Assembly: GCF_033807715.1 (NCBI RefSeq)
Contig: NC_084591.1
Span: 50,506,615 to 50,570,614 of the forward strand
DNA: 64,000 bases
Direction of reading: 5' to 3'
From: Cololabis saira
Lineage: Eukaryota; Chordata; Actinopteri; Beloniformes; Belonidae
Position numbers and translations under genes: made by a program. Below the pieces are notes generated by a model. It saw only the letters and a program-made list of their open reading frames with translations. It did not search any database and was not told the origin of the DNA. Of this stretch, positions 11,233 to 22,261 are shown one piece after another (within the stretch, counting starts at the first letter, position 1; each line of letters starts with the position of its first letter).

Positions 11233-14130
11233 AAAGCTGCAAGCAGCGATGAACGGGCCCTCGCACTCACGGCCACCGCCCCCCATAAGCATATCAGAAA
11301 AGACACCACCCACGACTTCCTATGTCAAACCATTCAAAAGTTATAGCAGAAAAAAGGGACAACCAATCAGAAGAAGAGGCGGGGCTAATTCAGGCCAATG
11401 AAGGTCAAGGACTCCATACAGAATCTGATGACACCACCCACGACTCTCTATGTCAAACCATTCCAAAGTTATAGCAGAAAATCGGGACAACCAATCAGAA
11501 GAAGGGGAGGGGCTAATTAAGGCCAACTAAGCTTAAGGACTCATTAAAGAGTCCCATGACACCACCCACGACTTCCTATGTCAAACTATTAAAAAGTTAT
11601 AGCAGAAAAAGGGACAACCAATCAGAAGAAGAGGCGGGGCTAATTCTGGCCAATGAAGGTCAAGGACTCCATAAAGAATCTGATGACACCACCCAGGACT
11701 CTCTATGTCAAACCATTCCAATGTTATAGCAGAAAATCGGGACAACCAATCAGAAGAAGGGGCGGGGCTAATTAAGGCCAACGAAGCTTAAGGACTCATT
11801 ACAGAGTCCCATGACACCACCCACAACTTCCTATGTCAAACCATTCAAAAGTTATGGCAGATAAAAGTATTCTAGGGGGCGCTGTTGAGCAGTTAGGCCA
11901 CGCCCATTAATGCAAACCATGAAATATCAAATTTATCGCCAAGTCTGGCTTGCATGCAAAATTTGGTGACTTTTGGAGAACTATCAAATATGGACCAATC
12001 ACATGAAGGGGGGGCGCGCCTTTTGGCGTCTAGCGTCGCCACGGTAACACTTTTGAAAGAGAAAAGTAATGCGTGGTGTCGCAGGATGTAGACGCACATT
12101 TTGATGTATAACACACCTGAGTGCACGTTACGGTTCGGGCTGAATTAACTGCCGAAGGAATGGCATAAATTTCGCCAAAATGACACAATTTATTCAAAAT
12201 GGCCGACATCCTGTTTGGTTTCGGCCATGGCTCCAAGAGACTTTTCTTTAAGTTGTGCCATGATACAGGTGTGTAGCGATTTTCGTGCATGTACGTCAAA
12301 CCGTATTGTGGGGCTTGAGGCACAAAGTTTTCCGGGGGGCGCTGTTGAACCATTTTGCCACACCCATTAATGCAAACCATGAAATATCAAATTTATCGCC
12401 AGGCCTGGCTTGCATGCAAAATTTGGTACCTTTTGGGGAACTATCAAATATGGACCAATCAGATGAAGGGGGGGTGCGCTTGTTGGCGTCTAGCGTCGCC
12501 ACGGTAATACTTTTGAAAGAAAAAAGTAATGCGTGTAGTCGCAGGATGGAGACGCACATTTTGATGTATAACACATCTGGGTTCACGATACGGTTCGGGC
12601 TGAATTAACTCTCGAAGGAATGGCATATATTGCTCGAAAATTACGCAATTAATTCAGAATGTTCAAAATGGCCGACTTCCTGTTCGGTTTCGGCCATGGC
12701 GCCAAGAGACTTTTCTTTTAGTTGTGACATGATACAGGATTGTACCAATTTTCGTTCATGTACGTCAAACCGTATTATGGGGCTTGAGGCGCAAAGTATT
12801 TTCTGTCTGAACCAACCAGATGAAGGGTGGGCGCGCTTTTTGGCATCTAGCGTCGCCACGGTAACGCTTTTGAAAGAGAAAAGTAATGCGTGGTGTCGCA
12901 TGATGTAGACGCACATTTTGATGTATAACACACCTGGGTGCACGTTACGGTTCGGGCTGAATTAACTGCCGAAGGAATGGCATAAATTTCGCCAAAATGA
13001 CACAATTTATTCAAAATGGCCGACATCCTGTTTGGTTTCGGCCATGGCTCCAAGAGACTTTTCTTTAAGTTGTGCCATGATACAGGTGTGTAGCGATTTT
13101 CGTGCATGTACGTCAAACCGTATTGTGGGGCTTGAGGCACAAAGTTTTCCGGGGGGCGCTGTTGAGCCATTTTGCCACACCCATTAATGCAAACCATGAA
13201 ATATCAAATTTATCGCCAGGCCTGGCTTGCATGCAAAATTTGGTGCCTTTTGGGGAACTATCAAATATGGACCAATCAGATGAAGGGGGGGTGCGCTTGT
13301 TGGCGTCTAGGGTCGCCACGGTAATACTTTTGAAAGAAAAAAGTAATGCGTGTAGTCGCAGGATGGAGACGCACATTTTGATGTATAACACATCTGGGTT
13401 CACGATACGGTTCGGGCTGAATTAACTCTCGAAGGAATGGCATATACTGCTCGAAAATTACGCAATTAATTCAGAATGTTCAAAATGGCCGACTTCCTGT
13501 TCGGTTTCGGCCATGGCGCCAAGAGACTTTTCTTTTAGTTGTGACATGATACAGGAGTGTACCAATTTTCGTTCATGTACGTCAAACCGTATTATGGGGC
13601 TTGAGGCGCAAAGTATTTTCTGTCGAACCAATCAGATGAAGGGTGGGCGCGCTTTTTGGCATCTAGCGTCGCCACGGTAACGCTTTTGAAAGAGAAAAGT
13701 AATGCGTGTGGTCGCAGGAGGGAGACGCACATTTTGATGTATAACACACCTGGGTGCACGTTACGGTTCGGGCTGAATTAACTGCCGAAGGAATGGCATG
13801 CATTTCGCCAAAATGACACGATTAATTCAAAATGGCCGACATCCGGTTCGGTTTCGGGCATGACGCCAAGAGACTTTTCTTTAAGTTGCCCCATGATACA
13901 TGTGTGTACCGATTTTCGTGCATGTACGTCAAACCGTATCGTGGGGCTTGAGGCACAAAGTTTTCAAGGGGGCGCTGTTGAGCCATTTTACCACGCCCAT
14001 TAATGCAAACCATTAAATATCAAATTTTTTGCCAGGCCTGACTTAGGTGCAAAATTTGGTGACTTTTTAAGCATGTTAAGGGGGGCAAAAAGGCCTTCAC
14101 TTTGTCAGGAAAATAATAATAATAATAATT
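11233..14130 (+). repeat. Array unit U3 (2,898 bp)
   Basis: Start palindrome, four 128-bp repeats (CCAATCAG near 11,370, 11,490, 11,617, 11,745), then five X-box monomers (near 12,041, 12,499, 12,853, 13,312, 13,668), terminal monomer and (AAT)n. It lacks the tRNA-like segment, leader and 42-bp array. The monomers alternate about 459 and 357 bp, forming an 817-bp dimer repeated at 12,030-12,846 and 12,847-13,663 with very few differences. Confidence 0.88.
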
Positions 14131-15122
14131 AAAGCTGCAAGCAGCGATGAACGGGCCCTCGCACTCACGGCCGCCGCCCCCCATAAGCATATCAGAAATG
14201 ACACCACCCACGACTTCCTATGTCAAACCATTCAAAAGTTATAGCAGAAAAAAGGGACAACCAATCACAAGAAGGGGCGGGGCTAATTCAGGCCAATGAA
14301 GGTCAAGGACTCCATACAGAGTCTGATGACACCGCCCACGACTCTCCATGTCAAACCATTCAAAAGTTATAGCAGGAAATAGGGACAACCAATCAAAAGA
14401 AGGGGCGGGGATAATTTTCACCAATTATGGTCAAGGACTCAATACCGAGTCCCATGACACCACCCATGACTCTTTATGTCAAACCATTCAAAAGTTATGG
14501 CAGAGAAAAGTTTTCCGGGGGGTGCTGTTGAGCCATTTTGCCACGCCCATTAATGCAAACCATGAAATATCAAATTTATCACCAGGCCTGGCATGCATGC
14601 AAAATTTGGTGACTTTTGGAGAACTATCAAATATGGACCAATCAGATTAAGGGGGCACGCTTTTTGGCGTCTAGCATCGCCACGGTAACACTTTTGAAAG
14701 AGAAAAGTAATGCGCGTAGTCGCAAGATGGAGACGCACATTTTGAGGTATAAGTCACCTGGATGCACGTTACGGTTCGGGCCGTATTAATTGCCGAAGGA
14801 ATGGCATTAATTGCGCCAAAATTACACAATTAATTCAAAATGGCCGACTTCCTGTTCAATTTCGGCCATGGCGCCAAGAGACTTTTCTTTAAGTTGCGAC
14901 ATGATACAGGTGTGTACCGATTTTCGTTCATGTACGTCAAACTGTATTATGGGGCTTGAGGCTCAAAGTTTTTTCCCTCTGAACCAATCAGATGAAGGGT
15001 GGGCGCACTTTTTGGTGTCTAGCGTTGCCGCGGTAATGCTTTTAAATGAGAAAAGTAATGTGCGTCGTTGCAGGACAGGGACGCACATATTGATGTAGAA
15101 AAAAAAAAAATTGCTGACAAAA

Positions 15123-15200
15123 AAGTCTGGATACTGCGGGAATCGAACTCTGATCTCTGACTCCAAAGACGGGAACGCTCTGGCTGAGCTAAGACTCAGC
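15123..15200 (-). repeat. tRNA-like segment, best-preserved copy
   Basis: The minus strand carries TCTTAGCTCAGCCAGAGCG (A-box) and, downstream, CAGAGTTCGATTCCCGCAG (B-box, close to GGTTCGANNCC). The spacing suits a tRNA-derived promoter. The anticodon region does not fold convincingly, so this is tRNA-derived sequence rather than a tRNA gene. A near-identical copy lies at 21,771-21,848. Confidence 0.6.
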
Positions 15201-15420
15201 TTCTCATTTCTAATTGACCTACTGACTTAGGAGAGACCAACATATCGATATTTAGTAATGTAAGTCTGGAGCTGTTTTTTCTAATTTTTTTAAATATTTG
15301 TAAGTTATAAATATTAGTAAAACCCTACTATTTTAATTATTACTTTTTCTGTAACCATTCTGCCAAGGTTGTAACCGGGCTGAGCTGGGAATATTTCTGA
15401 CGTCACCACATTACAGGGAG

Positions 15421-15570
15421 CTGATTGGTCGGGGGGCGGGGCCGTCATCACCCTACTCGCCACCGATTGGTCGGGGGGCGGGGCCGTCATCACCCTCCGC
15501 GCCACTGATTGGTCGGGAGGCGGGGCCGTCATCACCCTACTCGCCACCGATTGGTCGGGGGGCGGGGCCG
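15421..15570 (+). repeat. 42-bp tandem repeat array, about 4 copies
   Basis: Same Y-box/GC-box unit, with local variants (CCGCGCCACTG and GGGAGGCGGGG) that are shared with the array at 22,069. Confidence 0.92.
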
Positions 15571-18500
15571 GCAGACGTTTGAATCAGGAAGCGGGAGTCA
15601 GCGCGAGAGCAACTGGCGGCTCGTGGCGATTTTATTATAAAAAAGGGACAACCAATCAGAAGAAGGGGCGGGGCTAATTCAGGCCAAAGAAGCTCAAGGA
15701 CTCATTGCAGAGTCCCTTGACACCACCTACGACTTCCTATGTCAAACCATTCAAAGTTTATAGCAGAAAAAAGGGACAACCAATCAGAAGAAGGGGCGGG
15801 GCTAATTCAGGCCAATGAAGGTCAAGGACTCCATACAGAATCTGATGACACCACCCACGACTCTCTATGTCAAACGTTTCAAAAGTTATGGCAGAGAAAA
15901 GTATTCTAGGGGGCGCTGTTGAGCAGTTAGGCCACGCCCATTAATGCAAACCATGAAATATAAAATTTATCACCAGGCCTGGCTTGCATGCCAAATTTGG
16001 TGCCTTTTGGGGAACTATCAAATATGGACCAATCAGATGAAGGGGGGGTGCGCTTGTTGGCGTCTAGCGTCGCCACGGTAACACTTTCGAAAGAGAAAAG
16101 TAATGCGTGTAGTCGCAGGATGGAGACGCACATTTTGATGTATAACACATCTGGGTTCACGATACGGTTCGGGCTGAATTAACTCTCGAAGAATGGCATA
16201 TATTGCTCCAAAATTACGCAATTAATTCAGAATGTTCAAAATGACCGACTTCCTGTTCGGTTTCGGCCATGGCGCCAAGAGACTTTTCTTTTAGTTGCGA
16301 CATGATACAGGAGTGTACCAATTTTCGTTCATGTACGTCAAACCGTATTATGGGGCTTGAGGCGCAAAGTTTTTTCTGTCTGAACCAACCAGATGAAGGG
16401 TGGGCGCGCTTTTTGGCGTCTAGCGTCGCCACGGTAACGCTTTTGAAAGAGAAAAGTAATGCGTGTGGTCGCAGGAGGGAGACGCACATTTTGATGTATA
16501 ATACACCTGGGTGCACGTTACGGTTCGGGCTGAATTAACTGCCGAAGGAATGGCATAAATTGCGCCAAAGTGACACGATTAATTCAAAATGGCCGACTTC
16601 CTGTTCGGTTTCGGGCATGACGGCAAGAGACTTTTCTTTAAGTTGTCCCATGATACAGGTGTGTACCGATTTTCGTGCATGTACGTCAAACCGTATCGTG
16701 GGGCTTGAGGCACAAAGTTTTCAAGGGGGCGCTGTTGAGCCATTTTGCCACGCCCATTAAGGCAAACCATTAAATATCAAATTTTTCGCCAGGCCTGACT
16801 TGGGTGCAAAATTTGGTGACTTTTTGGGCATGTTAAGGGGGGCAAAAAGGCCATTACTTTGTCAGAAGAAAAATAATAATAATAATTAAAGCTGCAAGCA
16901 GCAATGAACGGGCCCTCGCACTCACGGCCACCGCCCCCATAAGCATATCAGAAATGACACCACCCACGACTTCCTTTGTCAAACCATTGAAAAGCTATAG
17001 CAGAAAAAAGGGACAATCAATCAGAAGAAGGGGCGGGGCTAATTCAGGCCAATGAAGGTCAAGGACTCCATACAGAATCTGATGACACCACCCACGACTC
17101 TCTATGTCAAACCATTCAAAAGTTATAGCAGAAAATCGGGACAACCAATCAGAAGAAGGGGCGGGGCTAATTAAGGCTAACGAAGCTTAAGGACTCATTA
17201 CAGAGTCCCATGACACCACCCACGACTTCCTATGTCAAACCATTCAAAAGTTATAGCAGAAAATCGGGACAACCAATCAGAAGAAGGGGCGGGGCTAATT
17301 CAGGCCAATGAAGGTCAAGGGCTCCATAAAGAATCTGATGACACCACCCACGACTCTCTATGTCAAACCATTCAAAAGTTATGGCAGAGAAAAGTATTTT
17401 AGGGGGCGTTGTTGAGCCGTTAGGCCACGCCCATTAATGCAAGGCATGAAATATCAAATTTATCGCCAGGCCTGGCTTGCATGCAAAATTTGGTGACTTT
17501 TGGAGAACTATCAAATATGGACCAATCAGATGAAGGGGGGGCGCGCCTTTTGGCGTCTAGCGTCGCCACGGTAACACTTTTGAAAGAGAAAAGTAATGCG
17601 CGTAGTCGCAGGATGGAGACGCACATTTTGATGTATAACACACTTGGGGACACGTTACAGTTCGGGCTGAATTAACTGCCGAATGAATGGCATAAATTTC
17701 GCCAAAATGACACGATTAATTCAAAATGGCCGACATCCTGTTCGGTTTCGGGCATGACCCCAAGAGACTTTTGTTTAAGTTGCGCCATGATACAGGTGTG
17801 TACCGATTTCCGTGCATGTACGTCTAACAGTATTGCGGGGCTTGAGGCACAAAGTTTTCAAGGGGGCGCTGTTGAGCCATTTTGCCACTCCAATTAATGC
17901 AAACCATTAAATACCAAATTTATCGCCAGGCCTGGCTTGGGTGCAAAATTTGGTGCCTTTTGGGGAACTATCAAATATGGACCAATCACATGAAGGGGGG
18001 GTGCGCTTGTTGGCGTCTAGCGTCGCCACGGTAACACTTTGGAAAGAGAAAAGTAATGCGTGTAGTCGCAGGATGGAGACGCACATTTTGATGTATAACA
18101 CATCTGGGTTCACGATACGGTTCGGGCTGAATTAACTCTCGAAGGAATGGCATATATTGCTCCAAAATTACGCGATTAATGCAGAATGTTCAAAATGGCC
18201 GACTTCCTGTTCGGTTTTGGCCATGGCGCCAAGAGACTTTTCTTTTAGTTGCGACATGATACAGGTGTGTACCGATTTTCGTTCATGTACGTCAAAGCGT
18301 ATTATGGGGCTTGAGGCGCAAAGTTTTTTCTGTCTGAACCAATCAGATGAAGGGTGGGCACGCTTTTTGGCGTCTAGCGTCGCCACGGTAACGCTTTCGA
18401 AAGAGAAAAGTAATGCGTGGGGTCGGATGATAGAGACGCACATTTTGATGTATAACACACTTGGGGGAACGTTACAGTTCGGGCTGAATTAACTTTCGAA

Positions 18501-18822
18501 GGAATGGCATAAATTTCGCCAAAATGACACGACTAATTCAAAATGGCCGACATCCTGTTCGGTTTCGGGCATGACCCCAAGAGACTTTTGTTTAAGTTGT
18601 CCCATGATACAGGTGTGTACCGATTTTCGTCCATGTACGTCTAACAGTATCGTGGGGCTTGAGGCACAAAGTTTTCAAGGGGGCGCTGTTGAGCCATTTT
18701 GCCACGCCCATTAATGCAAACCTTTAAATATAAAATTTTTCGCCAGGCCTGACTAGGGTGCAAAATTTGGTGACTTTTTGGGCATGTTAAGGGGGGCAAA
18801 AAGGCCTTCACTTTGTCAGGAA

Positions 18823-18854
<32 letters not shown>

Positions 18855-18855
<1 letters not shown>

Positions 18856-20648
18856 TAGAAAATTTCTGGAAATTTTGATATGGGCATGCCCTACCGCCCA
18901 TTCGTCCCCTCTCGCTGCTTTGGTTTGGGGCTGTAGTGGTTGTGTTTAGGGTGGTTCTATGTCAGTTTGAGGTGTTTTTACGCTTGTATTTCATTCATTC
19001 CTGTGCTCCCAATAGTTATTAATGGGGCGCGCTTTTTGGCATCTAGCGTTGCCACGGTAACGCTTTTGACTGAGAATAGTAATGCCCATAGAGGCAAGAT
19101 GGAGACGAATCTAACGATGTATGCCGTGCATGGGTGCATGTTCCGGTTCAGGCTACGTTAACGGATAGGTTTTTTTTTTCACCATGGTACAAAACCCCAT
19201 CCGAATGAATGGGGCCATTTGGCCTGGATTTTGACATAAAATTTCCTTAAATCCCAGCTTCATGAAATTTGAGTATGTTGAAGTCCACAGCGTGCCGAGT
19301 CAGGGGACATTTGTACGATGTCTCTACGATAATCTGTCGCCTAGCAACAAGCGTCCAAAGTCAAATGGAAATAAAAAAAAAAAATGAAAGGTCAATATCG
19401 CAAAAATTTTAATAATTGGCATAATGAGCTTGTACGGCCCGTTAGTGCCAATCGGGCCGAGTGTTTGAAAGTTTGAACGATGTCTCTACGATAAAGTTCG
19501 ACCGAGCAATAAGCGTCTGAATTTTTGCCTTTTTTTTTGCTTTATGGCATCTAGCGTTGCCACGGTAACACTTTTGACTGAGAAAAGTAATGCCCATCGA
19601 GGCACGATGGAGACGCATCCAACGATGTATGCCATGCATGGGTGCACATTCCGGTTCGGGCAGCATTAACAGATTGTTTATTCACATGGTCCCCCATACA
19701 AATGCATTGGTTTTTGTTGCCATGGTAACAAGCCCCATAGGATAGAATGGGACAATTTGGCTTTAATATCTCAAAAGCTGTAAACGACAGCGTAATGAGA
19801 CCTCAGTATGTTGTAGTCCACATGAAGCTGAGTCTTTTAACGTTGGAACCAAGTCTCTGCGATACCGTGTTGCCGCGCAACAAGCATCCGAAGTTCCGTT
19901 AGCATCAAAATGAACAATGTGGAATATCTCAAAAACCGTAATAGCAAGCATGACGAGACTAAAATATGTTGCAGTACAAAGCGTCCCGGGTTGGTCAATG
20001 TTGTAATGATGTCTGTACGATAAACCGTTGCCTAGCAACAAGCGTCCAAAATAAAAGTGATTTTTTTTTTAAATTGAAAGTTAAATATCGCAAAAACCGT
20101 AATAACTAGCATGATGAAGTTGTATGGTCCTTTAAAGACTATCGGGCCGAGTGTTTCAAAGTCTGAACGATGTCTCTACGATAAAGTTTGGCCGAGCAAT
20201 AAGCGCGGGAATATTCTCCTTTTTTTTTGCTTTTTGGCAACTAGCGTTGCCACGGTAACCCCTATTACGGAGAAAAGTAATGCCCATCGAGGCAAGATGG
20301 AGACGCATCCAACGATGTATGCCATGCATGGGTGCACGTTGCGGTTCGGGCCGCATTAACGGACGAAAAAAAGTGCGGAATAAGAATAATAATAAAAATA
20401 ATAATAATAAGAAAAGGGAAACCTTTCTAGATACTAATTTAACGCCTTCATTTTTCAGGTTTTCTCGGCCGTGTTTCATTTTTTGGGGATTTTTTTTTTC
20501 CACAACAGAGCGGGGTCATGCTTTACACCCGCTGGTGCGCAGTGGGACCTTTGCGACTTTAGCATGTTAGCAAAACGCTAGCAACATTGCTTTTTGGGCC
20601 ATTCTGGACGATTGCAATATGGTCATGCCACTACTTGGCATGCCCATA
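18855..20648 (+). repeat. Sister repeat family rich in RFX X-box palindromes
   Basis: This block shares only a core with the main monomers: CTAGCGTTGCCACGGTAAC, GATGGAGACG, ATGTAT, GGGTGCAC and CGGTTCGGGC, in three diverged copies (about 19,036-19,165, 19,543-19,675, 20,229-20,362). Between them a second unit recurs at about 160-bp intervals with TCTCTACGATA then GTTGCCTAGCAACAAGCG. Seven good X-box-like palindromes are seen, at 19,048, 19,336, 19,556, 19,716, 19,869, 20,027 and 20,246. The left end carries GGGCATGCCC (18,882-18,891) and the right end an imperfect hairpin, GGTCATGCCA-CTACT-TGGCATGCCC. This mirrors the end structure of the main unit. No coding region is supported. Confidence 0.8.
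20621..20645. repeat. Hairpin terminus of the sister family
   Basis: GGTCATGCCA, loop CTACT, TGGCATGCCC: nine of ten stem positions pair. It is followed directly by an ATAATAAT tract, as at the main family's termini. Confidence 0.75.
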
Positions 20649-20650
20649 AT

Positions 20651-20707
20651 AATAAAAATTCCTGCAAATACAATAGGGCCTTCGCACTGAAGGTGCTCGG
20701 GCCCTAA
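20651..20707 (+). repeat. Single hairpin terminus
   Basis: One copy of the terminus ending GGTGCTCGGGCCCTAAT, directly followed by the start of unit U6. Confidence 0.85.
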
Positions 20708-21770
20708 TTAAAGCTGCAAGCAGCGATGAACGGGCCCTCGCACTCACGGCCACCGCCCCCCATAAGCATATCAGAAAAGACACCACCCACAACTTCCTAT
20801 GTCAAACCATTCAAAAGTTATAGCAGAAAAAAGGGACAACCAATCAGAAGAAGGGGCGGGGCTAATTCAGGCCAATGAAGGTTAAGGACTCCATACAGAA
20901 TCTGATGATACCACCCACGACTCTCTATGTCAAACCATTCCAAAGTTATAGCAGAAAATCGGGACAACCAATCAGAAGAAGGGGCGGGGCTAATTAAGGC
21001 CAACGAAGCTCAAGGACTCCATACAGAGTCCCATGACACCACCCACGACTTCCTATGTCAAACCATTAAAAAGTTATAGCAGAAAAAAGGGACAACCAAT
21101 CAGAAGAAGAGGCGGGGCTAATTCTGGCCAATGAAGGTCAAGGACTCCATAAATAATCTGATGACAGCACCCAGGACTCTCTATGTCAAACCATTTCAAT
21201 GTTATAGCAGAAAATCGGGACAACCAATCAGAAGAAGGGGCGGGGCTAATTAAGGCCAACGAAGCTTAAGGACTCATTAAAGAGTCCCATGACACCACCC
21301 ACAACTTCCTATGTCAAACCATTCAAAAGTTATGGCAGATAAAAGTATTCTAGGGGGCGCTGTTGAGCCGTTAGGCCACGCCCATTAATGCAAACCATGA
21401 AATATCAAATTTATCCCCAAGTCTGGCTTGCATGCAAAATTTGGTGACTTTTGGAGAACTATCAAATATGGACCAATCACATGAAGGGGGGGCGCGCCTT
21501 TTGGCGTTTAGCGTCGCCACGGTAACACTTTTGAAAGAGAAAAGTAATGCGTGTAGTCGCAGGATGTAGACGCACATTTTGATGTATTTGACGTATTATG
21601 GGGCTTGAGGCTCAAAGTTTTTTCCCTCTGAACCAATCAGATGAAGGGTGGGCGCACTTTTTGGTGTCTAGCGTTGCCGCGGTAACGCTTTTAAATGAGA
21701 AAAGTAATGTGCGTCGTTGCAGGACAGGGACGCACATATTGATGTAGAAAAAAAAAAATTGCTGACAAAA

Positions 21771-21848
21771 AAGTCTGGATACTGCGGGAATCGAACTCTG
21801 ATCTCTGGCTCCAAAGACGGGAATGCTCTGGCTGAGCTAAGACTCAGC
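21771..21848 (-). repeat. tRNA-like segment, well-preserved copy
   Basis: Near-identical to 15,123-15,200, with A-box-like TTAGCTCAGCCAGAGC and B-box-like GAGTTCGATTCCC on the minus strand. Confidence 0.6.
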
Positions 21849-22068
21849 TTCTCATTTCTAATTGACGTACTGACTTAGGACAGACCAACATATCGATATT
21901 TAGTAATGTAAGTCTGGAGCTGTTTTTTCTAATTTTTTTAAATATTTGTAAGTTATAAATATTAGTAAAACCCTACTATTTTAATTATTACTTTTTCTGT
22001 AAACATTCTGCCAAGGTTGTAACCGGGCTGAGCTGGGAATATTTCTGACGTCACCACATTACAGGGAG

Positions 22069-22261
22069 CTGATTGGTCAGGGGGCGGGGCCGTCATCACC
22101 CTACTCGCAACTGATTGGTCGGGGGGCGGGGCCGTCATCACCCTACTCGCCACCGATTGGTCGGGGGGCGGGGCCGTCATCACCCTCCGCGCCACTGATT
22201 GGTCGGGAGGCGGGGCCGTCATCACCCTACTCGCCACCGATTGGTCGGGGGGCGGGGCCGG
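22069..22261 (+). repeat. 42-bp tandem repeat array, about 4.6 copies
   Basis: Same family as 15,421-15,570 but one unit longer. This is direct evidence of unit gain or loss by unequal exchange. Confidence 0.92.

Larger units (their letters stand above)
14131..16887 (+). repeat. Array unit U4 (2,757 bp)
   Basis: Start palindrome, two 128-bp repeats, two X-box monomers (near 14,675, and a variant GTTGCCGCGGTAAT near 15,026), tRNA-like segment, leader and 42-bp array (15,421-15,570). Two 128-bp repeats, two X-box monomers (16,068 and 16,426), terminal monomer and (AAT)n follow. Much of 14,950-16,880 is nearly duplicated at 21,600-24,030. Confidence 0.87.
16888..20709 (+). repeat. Array unit U5 (3,822 bp) containing the X-box island
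   Basis: Start palindrome, three 128-bp repeats, three X-box monomers (near 17,563, 18,023, 18,378), terminal monomer and (AAT)n. A different family then occupies 18,855-20,648, annotated separately, followed by one standard hairpin terminus (20,651-20,707). The foreign block sits between the (AAT)n tract and the hairpin terminus. Confidence 0.85.

Noticed and set aside
15123..15200. Functional tRNA gene
   Set aside because: A- and B-box-like motifs exist, but the anticodon arm does not fold properly and the acceptor stem does not pair, so it is called tRNA-like only.
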